Shown: one piece after another, positions 1 through 5,321 of the stretch
Position numbering within the stretch: the stretch's first letter is position 1
Layout: every line of letters starts with the position of its first letter
Source of the DNA: Thermoplasmata archaeon
GTDB taxonomy: Archaea; Thermoplasmatota; Thermoplasmata; Lutacidiplasmatales; UBA184
Length of the DNA stretch: 7,583 bases
Reading direction: 5' to 3'
Assembly (NCBI GenBank): GCA_030046135.1
Contig: JASIEC010000080.1
Location: forward strand, 1-7,583
Made by a program: the position numbers and the translations under genes
The notes under the pieces: model-generated
What the model was told of the DNA's origin: nothing
Seen by the model: only the letters and a program-made list of their open reading frames with translations
Databases searched by the model: none

Positions 1-872
1 CCGAACGGACGATCGTAGCGCATCGACCAGACGTGCGCCTCCGACCGCACGTCGACGAGCTGCACGCTGATCCGGACCCGGTCCCCCGACTTGCGCACGC
101 TCCCTTCGAGCGCGACGCCGACGCCGAGTTCCTCCCCGACCTCCCGGATCGACTTCGAAGAGCCCTTGTAGCGCTGCACCGACGTCCGCGCGATCACCCG
201 GACCTGGGGCATCTGGGACGTCCGCGTGATGAGCTCGTCGGTCAGGCCGTCCGAGAAGTACTCGTCCGCGGCCTCGGTGCTGAGGTTCGCGAGCGGCAGG
301 ACCGCGAGTCGGACGGGCTGGGCGCCCAGCTCGCCCCGGGGCGGGGCCGCTGCGCGCGGGGCCCCGAGCGCGACGCGGTAGATCTCCACCGGTTCCTGGA
401 CGTTCTTCAGCGTCCGCGCCCCGACCCTCTCGAGCACGAGCGGGAGCTTGTTCCGCACCTGCTGGTAGACCGTCCCGGAGAGGAAGACCCCGCCCGGCTC
501 GGCGAGCGGCTCGATCCGGGACGCCACGTTCACCGCATCACCCACGACGTCGCCGTCCTCCTCCACGATGTCCCCCGCGTGAAGGCCGATGCGGAGCAGG
601 ATCGCGTCCTCCGGGCTCCGTTCGGCGTTCCGCTGCGCGATCGCCCGTTGGATCTCGACGGCGCAGCGGACCGACTCGACGGCGCTCGCGAACTCCACGA
701 GGAACCCGTCGCCGAGCGTCTTCACCTCGTGACCCCCGAACGCGGCGAAGATCGGCCGAAGCAGCGCTTGATGCTCGCGTCGGAGGAGGAGGGCCGCGCT
801 CTCATCCTGCTGGCCGAGCCGGGTGAACCCGACCAGATCGGTGAACATGATGGCGGCGAGACGACGGACCAT
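1..872 (-). CDS. Class III adenylate cyclase with TolB/FlgO-like domain (3' end off window)
   Basis: The first 290 residues are visible and the reading frame is open to the left edge, so the C-terminus is missing. Residues 1-165 form a class III cyclase homology domain. All six expected catalytic positions are present at the usual spacing: metal-binding D12 (in MFTDLVGFT) and D55 (in KTLGDGF), adenine-selecting K51 and D108, and transition-state N115 and R119 (in VVGDAVNVASR). The K/D pair predicts ATP to cAMP conversion rather than cGMP synthesis. After a Pro/Ala-rich linker, residues about 184-290 match the TolB N-terminal/FlgO-like domain (AVLPLANLS, DEYFSDGLTDELI, ARTSVQRYKGSSKSI, LEGSVRKSGDRVRISVQLVD). 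In this family that domain is usually followed by TPR repeats, which would lie outside the window. The ATG at 872 gives the family's typical MxRRLAAIMFTD start; an in-frame TTG 18 nt upstream is a less likely alternative. No membrane segment is visible. The gene lies 168 bp downstream of nadM on the same strand and may have its own promoter. The architecture is common in bacteria, so transfer is plausible (inference). Confidence 0.88.
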   Translation of the reverse strand, partial: MVRRLAAIMFTDLVGFTRLGQQDESAALLLRREHQALLRPIFAAFGGHEVKTLGDGFLVEFASAVESVRCAVEIQRAIAQRNAERSPEDAILLRIGLHAGDIVEEDGDVVGDAVNVASRIEPLAEPGGVFLSGTVYQQVRNKLPLVLERVGARTLKNVQEPVEIYRVALGAPRAAAPPRGELGAQPVRLAVLPLANLSTEAADEYFSDGLTDELITRTSQMPQVRVIARTSVQRYKGSSKSIREVGEELGVGVALEGSVRKSGDRVRISVQLVDVRSEAHVWSMRYDRPF

Positions 873-1040
873 TTCCTCTCGGCGCGCCAACTCCGTCCGA
901 GGGATTAGGCCTAGCTATGGGCTCCCCCGACGCGGCGACCCCATCTCGAGCGGGTCGGGTCGACGCGCCGGCCCGGGGTCGCCCCTGAGCTCCGGGCGGG
1001 CGACCCGGGGAGCGCGGTCCGCGAAGGGGCGCCTCGACGG
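873..1040. other. Intergenic region between nadM and the cyclase gene
   Basis: This 168-bp stretch contains no convincing gene. It carries repeated GGGTCG hexamers in both orientations and a strong inverted repeat, described separately. A short AT-richer patch at about 903-918 lies 30-45 nt upstream of the cyclase ATG and could hold a weak promoter for that gene, but no clear TATA box is visible. Confidence 0.5.
972..1010. repeat. Intergenic inverted repeat / hairpin with alternative pairing arm
   Basis: Bases 976-984 (GGGTCGCCC) pair perfectly with 998-1006 (GGGCGACCC) around a 13-nt loop. After one mismatch (975/1007), three more pairs (972-974 with 1008-1010) extend the stem to 12 of 13 pairs. 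The left arm can instead pair over 9 bp with 934-942 (GGCGACCCC), so two mutually exclusive stems are possible. On the minus strand the hairpin lies about 31 nt past the nadM stop and 100 nt before the cyclase start. It has no T-run on either side, so it is not a classical terminator. It could be a transcript-end structure, an operator or a composition effect. Confidence 0.45.
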
Positions 1041-1580
1041 TCAGGGGGAGCCCGGAGCGGGGGGGCGCGGGGACGCCGAGCGCAGGAGGCGAAGACGCGC
1101 GGGCGCGCCGATCTCGCCGAGGTGGCGGGCGACGGCCGGGGGAACGCGGTCCTGCCAGCCCCGGTCGTCGGCGAGGAGGGCTCGGATCTTCGTCCCCTCC
1201 AAGCGGTTGCGGTCGACGAGAGGCGGCCGCTCGACGCGATACCCCGCGCGCTCGAACAGGAGCTCGGTGAGCGGGTTGTTCGCGTAGACCCGGTCGAACG
1301 GCGGCAGGAGAGCCTCCAGGTAGCGGACCCAGAGCGCGTGCCGCTGGATGTCCGGGACCGGGACGACCTCGATCCGGTCGAGCCGGGCCTCCTGGACCGC
1401 GCGGGCGATCATCTCGAACCGCTCCCCCGCGGTGAACGGGTTCTCGAGCGTGTACGATTGCTCGGCGCTCCCGATCCCGAGGAGGAGGGGCGCGTCCGGG
1501 CGCTCGGCGCGGAGCCGGCGGACGACCTCGAGGTGGCCCGCGTGGAACGGCTGGAACCGGCCGACGAGGAGCCCCCGCAC
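1041..1580 (-). CDS. nadM: Nicotinamide-nucleotide adenylyltransferase (archaeal NMNAT)
   Basis: The 179-residue protein joins NMN and ATP to give NAD+ and pyrophosphate, the last step of NAD synthesis in the cytoplasm. It shows the nucleotidyltransferase hallmarks in order: the N-terminal GRFQPFHAGH loop (residues 8-17, the HxGH-type ATP site), the archaeal signature SAEQSYTLENPFTAGER (about 38-54), the PPFDRVYANNPL segment (about 93-104) and the C-terminal LEGTKIRALL (about 127-136), which corresponds to the ISxTxxR-type phosphate-binding motif. Length and motif order match characterised archaeal enzymes such as that of Methanocaldococcus jannaschii (family knowledge). The start is a GTG at 1580, chosen because M-R-G directly before the first strand is the family's usual N-terminus. 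It lies 13 nt after the stop of the small Cys-rich gene, so it is probably co-transcribed with lonB. The last 12 or so residues are Pro/Ser-rich and not conserved. Confidence 0.95.
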   Translation of the reverse strand: MRGLLVGRFQPFHAGHLEVVRRLRAERPDAPLLLGIGSAEQSYTLENPFTAGERFEMIARAVQEARLDRIEVVPVPDIQRHALWVRYLEALLPPFDRVYANNPLTELLFERAGYRVERPPLVDRNRLEGTKIRALLADDRGWQDRVPPAVARHLGEIGAPARLRLLRSASPRPPAPGSP

Positions 1581-1593
1581 GGGCCGCTCGATA

Positions 1594-1836
1594 TCACTCC
1601 GGGGTCAAATCGTCCACGTCGTCCAGGAACTCGTCGATGTGAGGGCACCGGGCCGTGAGGTAGTGCCGGCAGTGCTCGCACCACCGGTCGTTGGCGACCG
1701 GGCGCAGCGACCGGTTGAACTCGTAGCACGGGCGGTCGAAGAACTTCTGCTCGTCCGACTCGGGGCCCGACTCGGAGAGCGGCTCGGGTCGGGACGGCCC
1801 CGACGCGTGCGCCGGGACCCGGAACGGCCCCTTCAC
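1594..1836 (-). CDS. Small Cys-rich conserved-looking protein coupled to lonB
   Basis: An 80-residue protein I cannot assign to a named family. Its first 30 residues are Pro/Ser/Glu-rich and probably disordered. The core (about residues 29-72) runs DEQKFFDRPCYEFNRSLRP then WCEHC and RCPHIDEFLDD. Cysteines sit at 37, 53, 56 and 64, with His at 55, 58 and 66, which suggests a structural zinc site of the C-x2-C-x7-C type with C37 as possible fourth ligand (inference). The tail is strongly acidic (DEFLDDVDDLTPE). The GTG start at 1836 shares the bases GTGA with the lonB stop codon, the mark of translational coupling, and nadM begins 13 nt after its stop. No in-frame ATG exists in this stretch. 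The aromatic- and Cys-rich core is unlike random high-GC translation, which is typically Arg/Ala/Pro-rich. It could be an adaptor or regulator of LonB, or an unrelated small zinc protein. Confidence 0.8.
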   Translation of the reverse strand: MKGPFRVPAHASGPSRPEPLSESGPESDEQKFFDRPCYEFNRSLRPVANDRWCEHCRHYLTARCPHIDEFLDDVDDLTPE

Positions 1837-3854
1837 GATCCCGCGGGGCGCCCGGTCGGCGCGGCCGGTGCGATCGCCGGAGGGGTCTCCTCGCCGGAGC
1901 GGCTCGTCGCGTGGACCATCGCCGCGAGGCGTCCGAGGAGCGTCTCCTTCTTCGCGCCCTGCCCGACGAGGGCATGGCTCAGGACGTCCCGGAGGGTGCG
2001 GACGGGGATCACCTCGACCGTGTCGCGGTAGCGCGTCTCGAGGACGAGGTCCTCGAGGTTCTCCTCGGGGATGAGGACGCGCCGGATCCCCGAGTCGGCC
2101 GCCGCCTCGACCTTCGCGGTGACCCCGCCGACGGGGAGGACCTGCCCGCGGACCGAGAGCGAGCCGGTCATCGCGACCGACTGGTCGACCGGCACCCCCT
2201 CGAGGGCGCTGATGACGGCGGTCGCGATCGACACCGACGCGCTGTCCCCCTCGACGCCGTCCGACGTCCCCACGAACTGGATGTGGATGTCGTAGCGCGA
2301 GATGTCCTCGCCCGTGTACTTCTTGACGAGGGCGCTCACGTTCTGGACCGCCTCGCGGGCGATCTCCCCGAGCTTGCCCGTCGCGACCACGACGCCGCCG
2401 TCCCGGGTCTGGGCCGGGGTCACCTCGGCGACGATCGGCAGGACGATCCCGGAGAACTCGGCCATCCCGGTCTGCGCGTTGATCGCCGCGAGGCCGTTGA
2501 CGACGCCGATCGCCGAGCCCTCGGTCGAGAACATGCGGTACTCCTTGCGCCGCTCTATGTAGCGGTCCGCGATCTGCTGCTCGAGCGAACGGCTCGCCTT
2601 CTTCGCCTTCACGACCTGCTCGGCGTGGACGAGCGGGACGCCGTCCGCGAGCGCGATGTCCCCCGCCACCCGCACGAGGCCCCCGAGCTCGCGCAGCCGG
2701 AGCGTGAGCTGCCCCGAGCGGCCCGATCGCCGCTGGGCCTCGCGAACGACCTCGAGGATCGCGCCCCGGTCGAAGTGCGGGATCTTCTTGTCCTTCTGGA
2801 CCTCCTGGGCGACGAACCGGACGATCTTCTCCCGGTTCTCGGGCGTGTCGGGCATCGTCGTCTTCACGTAGAGCTCGTAGCCGTACCCGCGGATCCGCGA
2901 GCGGAGCGCGGGGTGCATCGACTGCACGCTGTCGACGTTGCCGGCGGCGACCAGGACGAAGTCGGAGGGCACGGGCTCGGTCTTCACCATCGCCCCCGCC
3001 GAGCGCTCCGACTGGCCGACGATCGGGAACTTGCGCTCCTGGAGGGCCGTGAGCAGCGAGTGCTGGCTCTCGATCTTGAGGAGGTTGATCTCGTCGAGGA
3101 AGAGGACCCCGCCGTTCGCCTTGTGGATCGCGCCGACCTCGACCCGGTCGTGGGGCGGCGTCTCGAGGCCCCCCGACTGGAACGGGTCGTGCTTCACGTC
3201 GCCCAAGAGGGCGCCCGCGTGGGCCCCCGTGGCGTCGACGAACGGCGGCTTCTCGTCGGGCGAATGGGAGACCAGCAGCTTCGCGACGCCCGCCCCCGCG
3301 TCGGAGCGGCCGCCCGAGAACCGGGCGAGCGCGTAGATGAAGACGACGATGAGGACCCCCAGGAGGAGCGCGGTGAGGTCGTGCGTGGTGAGCACGATGT
3401 AGAGGACGACCGCGAAGACCGCCAGAGAGATGGCCACGAACAGGATCGTCCGCTGCTCCTTCTTCTGGGCCGCCTCGAGCTTCTGGGCGGCGACGATCTC
3501 CTTGCCCTTCCCGGCGGGCACCACCCGGATCTTGGGCTCGTTCGGGTCCTCCGTGTTCGGGTAGGCGAGGATGTCCTGCAGCTGCTCGTGCGGGAGGAAG
3601 TCGACCATCGCCCGGGCGAGCATGCTCTTGCCCGTGCCGGGTTCGCCGATCAGCATCATGTGCCGCTTCTGGGTCGCGGCCTTCCGGGCGACCTCGACCG
3701 CGTCGTCCTGCCCGATCACCTGATCGAGGAGGCGCGGCGGCACCTCGACGTCCGCGGTCGACTCGTGCGGCAGGGACTTCGCCCAGCTCTCGAGCTCGGC
3801 CGGCGAGGGGGGTTCGCGTGTCTCCTGAGACGCGGTTCCCGCTCCCTCTTCCAT
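1833..3854 (-). CDS. lonB: Membrane-anchored ATP-dependent protease LonB
   Basis: The 673-residue protein is an archaeal LonB, an AAA+ protease that degrades unfolded and regulatory proteins at the cytoplasmic face of the membrane. Visible parts in order: AAA+ start (LLDQVIGQDDAVE, about 42-54); Walker A GEPGTGKS (70-77); a two-helix membrane insertion inside the ATPase domain (about 136-178) joined by a short TTHD turn; Walker B VLFLDE (250-255); sensor 1 near N306 (VAAGNVD); candidate arginine fingers R318/R320; sensor 2 region about 383-397; and the Lon protease domain from about 440. The catalytic dyad is S538 (in VEGDSAS) and K581 (in GGVTAKVEAA), 43 residues apart as in Archaeoglobus LonB. 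Its length is normal. The ATG at 3854 has GAGAGG 5 nt upstream and a TATA-like box about 60 nt upstream. The last 25 residues are a low-complexity Pro/Ala/Ser tail. It heads an apparent operon with the small Cys-rich gene and nadM. Confidence 0.97.
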   Translation of the reverse strand: MEEGAGTASQETREPPSPAELESWAKSLPHESTADVEVPPRLLDQVIGQDDAVEVARKAATQKRHMMLIGEPGTGKSMLARAMVDFLPHEQLQDILAYPNTEDPNEPKIRVVPAGKGKEIVAAQKLEAAQKKEQRTILFVAISLAVFAVVLYIVLTTHDLTALLLGVLIVVFIYALARFSGGRSDAGAGVAKLLVSHSPDEKPPFVDATGAHAGALLGDVKHDPFQSGGLETPPHDRVEVGAIHKANGGVLFLDEINLLKIESQHSLLTALQERKFPIVGQSERSAGAMVKTEPVPSDFVLVAAGNVDSVQSMHPALRSRIRGYGYELYVKTTMPDTPENREKIVRFVAQEVQKDKKIPHFDRGAILEVVREAQRRSGRSGQLTLRLRELGGLVRVAGDIALADGVPLVHAEQVVKAKKASRSLEQQIADRYIERRKEYRMFSTEGSAIGVVNGLAAINAQTGMAEFSGIVLPIVAEVTPAQTRDGGVVVATGKLGEIAREAVQNVSALVKKYTGEDISRYDIHIQFVGTSDGVEGDSASVSIATAVISALEGVPVDQSVAMTGSLSVRGQVLPVGGVTAKVEAAADSGIRRVLIPEENLEDLVLETRYRDTVEVIPVRTLRDVLSHALVGQGAKKETLLGRLAAMVHATSRSGEETPPAIAPAAPTGRPAGS

Positions 3855-3859
3855 GGTGG

Positions 3860-3865
3860 CCTCTC
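3860..3865 (-). promoter_or_regulatory. Ribosome binding site of lonB
   Basis: On the minus strand the bases GAGAGG precede the lonB ATG with a 5-nt spacer. This fits a Shine-Dalgarno match to the archaeal 16S 3' end and supports the ATG at 3854 as the start. Confidence 0.5.
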
Positions 3866-3913
3866 GGCCCTCCCGGGGGTCCGTTCGGCCAGTTCAATTC
3901 ATGCGGAGGGCGG

Positions 3914-3920
3914 TATAAAT
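3914..3920 (-). promoter_or_regulatory. TATA-like box of the lonB operon
   Basis: Read on the minus strand this is ATTTATA within a local GATTTATACC context, standing out against a GC-rich background. A start point about 25 nt downstream would fall near 3890 and leave a leader of roughly 35 nt before the lonB ATG, consistent with the Shine-Dalgarno there. The folD start is about 145 nt away on the other side, too far for this box to serve it simply. Confidence 0.5.
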
Positions 3921-4024
3921 CGTCTTAGTCGGGGCCAGGGATCGGAGCGCGGGCGCGCGGCCCGACGCCGAGGAGAGGCCCTCCGGCGCGCCGGTCCTGC
4001 GGAGCCGTCCCGGCGCGAGCGGCC

Positions 4025-4034
4025 CGTTATCTAG
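4025..4034 (+). promoter_or_regulatory. Weak candidate promoter element of folD
   Basis: The sequence GTTATCTAGG is the only AT-leaning patch close upstream of folD. Centred about 36 nt before the ATG, it would place a start point near 4055 with a leader of about 10 nt. This fits the absence of a Shine-Dalgarno before the ATG. The match to a TATA consensus is poor. Confidence 0.25.
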
Positions 4035-4065
4035 GACGCGAGGCTCGGCGCCGCCGGCACCGCGC

Positions 4066-4959
4066 ATGACCGTTCGCCTCGAGGGAAAGCCGGTCGCCGA
4101 GGCGATCGACCGGGCGACCCGCACGCAGGTCGCGGCCGCCTCGGCGGGAGCTCCGGCCCCGACGCTCGTCAGCCTCCACCGGGGGGTGGCGAGCCCGTTC
4201 CGGTTCTACCTGAAGCGGCAGGCCCGGGCCGCGGGGGCGCTCGGGATCTCCTTCCGCGAGGAGTCGCTGGCGCCGTCCGACGGTCCGCCCGAGCTCGTCG
4301 CCCGGGTCCGCTCCCTCGATCGGGACCCGGCCGTGCACGGCGTGCTGCTCGAGCACCCCCTGCCCGCCCCCTTCGACTTCCTCCGGGCGGTCGACGAGCT
4401 GCGCCCGCAGAAGGACGTCGACGGGGTTGGCTCCCGCAACCTGGGACGCCTGGTCGCCCAGCGCCCGATCCACGTTCCGGCCGTGGCCCGGGCCGCCGTC
4501 GCGATCGCGCAGCACTACCGGCTCCCGCTCGACGGGGAGAAGGTCGTGGTCCTCGGCCGCTCCGAGACGGTCGGTCTCCCGCTCTCTCTGCTGCTCGCCG
4601 GGCGCCCGCCCGGCCCGAACGCGACGGTGACGCTCGTCCACTCGAAGACGCGCGACCTCGCGGGGGCCCTCGCCGGGGCCCGGACGATCTTCTCCTGCGT
4701 CGGCCAGCCCGGACTCCTCCAACGGACCCTCGTCCCCGAGGGGGCGAACGTCGTCGACGTCGGACTCTCGAGCGTCCCCGACCCCGATCGGCCCGGGACC
4801 GCGAAGGCCGTCGGCGACGCCGACGCTCGTTCGCTCGACGGCTGGGCGGCGTCGCTCACCCCGGTACCGGGGGGGGTCGGCCCCGTGACCGTCGCCGAGC
4901 TGATGGCGAACGTCGTCCGCGCGTGGATGTCCCTCGTCCGCGGCGAGGAGGCCGCGTGA
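4066..4959 (+). CDS. folD: FolD-type methylene-tetrahydrofolate dehydrogenase (cyclohydrolase doubtful)
   Basis: The 297-residue protein has the full FolD fold: an N-terminal catalytic domain (about 1-125) and a C-terminal NAD(P)-binding domain. FolD oxidises 5,10-methylene-THF to methenyl-THF and normally hydrolyses that to 10-formyl-THF. Clear motifs are RLEGKPVAEAI (4-14), KDVDG (116-120), the Rossmann loop VLGRSETVG (162-170), NVVDVG (228-233) and the C-terminal TPVPGGVGPVTVAEL (265-279). The catalytic sites are odd. The usual Y-x3-K is replaced by Y48-x-K50, so either the Tyr or the Lys is out of place. The usual QLPLP is E96-H-PLP, and the PCTP motif is not recognisable near 136-141. 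The dehydrogenase half looks intact, while cyclohydrolase activity is uncertain (inference). The ATG at 4066 gives the standard N-terminus. The gene overlaps a small Cys-rich gene by GTGA at its 3' end. Confidence 0.93.
   Translation: MTVRLEGKPVAEAIDRATRTQVAAASAGAPAPTLVSLHRGVASPFRFYLKRQARAAGALGISFREESLAPSDGPPELVARVRSLDRDPAVHGVLLEHPLPAPFDFLRAVDELRPQKDVDGVGSRNLGRLVAQRPIHVPAVARAAVAIAQHYRLPLDGEKVVVLGRSETVGLPLSLLLAGRPPGPNATVTLVHSKTRDLAGALAGARTIFSCVGQPGLLQRTLVPEGANVVDVGLSSVPDPDRPGTAKAVGDADARSLDGWAASLTPVPGGVGPVTVAELMANVVRAWMSLVRGEEAA
4945..4951 (+). promoter_or_regulatory. Shine-Dalgarno for the small gene after folD
   Basis: GAGGAGG lies inside the end of folD, 4 nt before the GTG at 4956. It is a strong ribosome binding site that decides the start of the downstream small gene and argues that this gene is translated. 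It also encodes the E-E-A end of FolD, so chance cannot be excluded. Confidence 0.55.
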
Positions 4960-5321
4960 CGCCGGGACCTCGTCGAGGGGCCGCGTCGCCCACCCTGGGG
5001 GCCGACCTCCGGTGCCGGGACTGCCCGATGTGGTACGGCGCGGAGGACGGGGGCTGGGGCCCGTGCTCGATCAAGCACCGTCGGGGGGACGACCGCTACC
5101 TCACGTGGGGAGGGCACGCGTGCGACGAGGGCTACGTGCCGCCGGCCGACGCGGCCGCGTGGGCTCGGGCCCGGGCGTTGAGCGGCTCGCGCTCGACCTC
5201 GAGGGCGTCCGCGGTGGGGTACTCCTCGACCTCGAACGCCGGACCGGGGACCCGCCGGGCGACGCGTCGGAGAAGGCCCGGCGCGAGCTCGAGCCGCCGC
5301 CGGGCCGGGACGACCCGGTAG
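4956..5321 (+). CDS. Small Cys-rich protein coupled to folD, with antisense-derived tail
   Basis: The frame encodes 121 residues from a GTG that shares GTGA with the folD stop, behind GAGGAGG. I do not recognise a named family. Residues 17-60 look like a conserved compact domain: DLRCRDCPMWYGAEDGGWG, then PCSIKHRRGDDRYLTWGGHACDEGY. Cysteines at 20, 23, 37 and 56, with His at 41 and 54, suggest one zinc site (inference). A Trp/Tyr/Gly-rich core like this is not expected from random GC-rich translation. The remaining 60 residues become Ser/Arg-rich low complexity exactly where the ORF begins to overlap, on the opposite strand, the 3' end of the radical SAM gene. The first in-frame stop is the TAG at 5319. 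Either the protein truly has this basic tail, or a frameshift or sequence error has removed an earlier stop. The product may act with FolD or simply share its transcript. Confidence 0.7.
   Translation: MTPGPRRGAASPTLGADLRCRDCPMWYGAEDGGWGPCSIKHRRGDDRYLTWGGHACDEGYVPPADAAAWARARALSGSRSTSRASAVGYSSTSNAGPGTRRATRRRRPGASSSRRRAGTTR

Larger units (their letters stand above)
3855..4065. other. Divergent intergenic region between lonB and folD
   Basis: This 211-bp region separates two divergent transcription units. Its lonB-proximal part is the most AT-rich stretch nearby and includes the TATA-like box. Its folD-proximal part is very GC-rich and contains a 12-bp perfect palindrome (CCGGCGCGCCGG, 3983-3994). 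Readable frames through it give only Arg/Ala/Pro-rich translations, so I see no gene here. Confidence 0.6.

Noticed and set aside
33..908. A 291-codon plus-strand open frame at the left edge
   Set aside because: It is antisense to the cyclase gene, whose minus-strand frame carries all cyclase and TolB-like motifs. The plus frame has none.
972..1010. An intrinsic terminator after nadM
   Set aside because: The stem is strong but neither strand has a following T-run, and archaeal terminators depend on T-rich tracts. It is kept only as a hairpin of unknown role.
1594..3897. A 767-codon minus-strand open frame covering lonB in another frame
   Set aside because: Its translation is Arg/Gly/Pro-rich with no domains until the last 80 codons, which are the separate small Cys-rich gene. 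The remainder is a GC-driven shadow of lonB.
1911..4034. A 707-codon plus-strand open frame antisense to lonB
   Set aside because: It is compositionally biased (Arg, Asp, Leu, Glu, Val, His) with no motif, and lonB on the other strand has intact Walker and catalytic residues. Long antisense frames are expected in DNA with few AT-rich stop codons.
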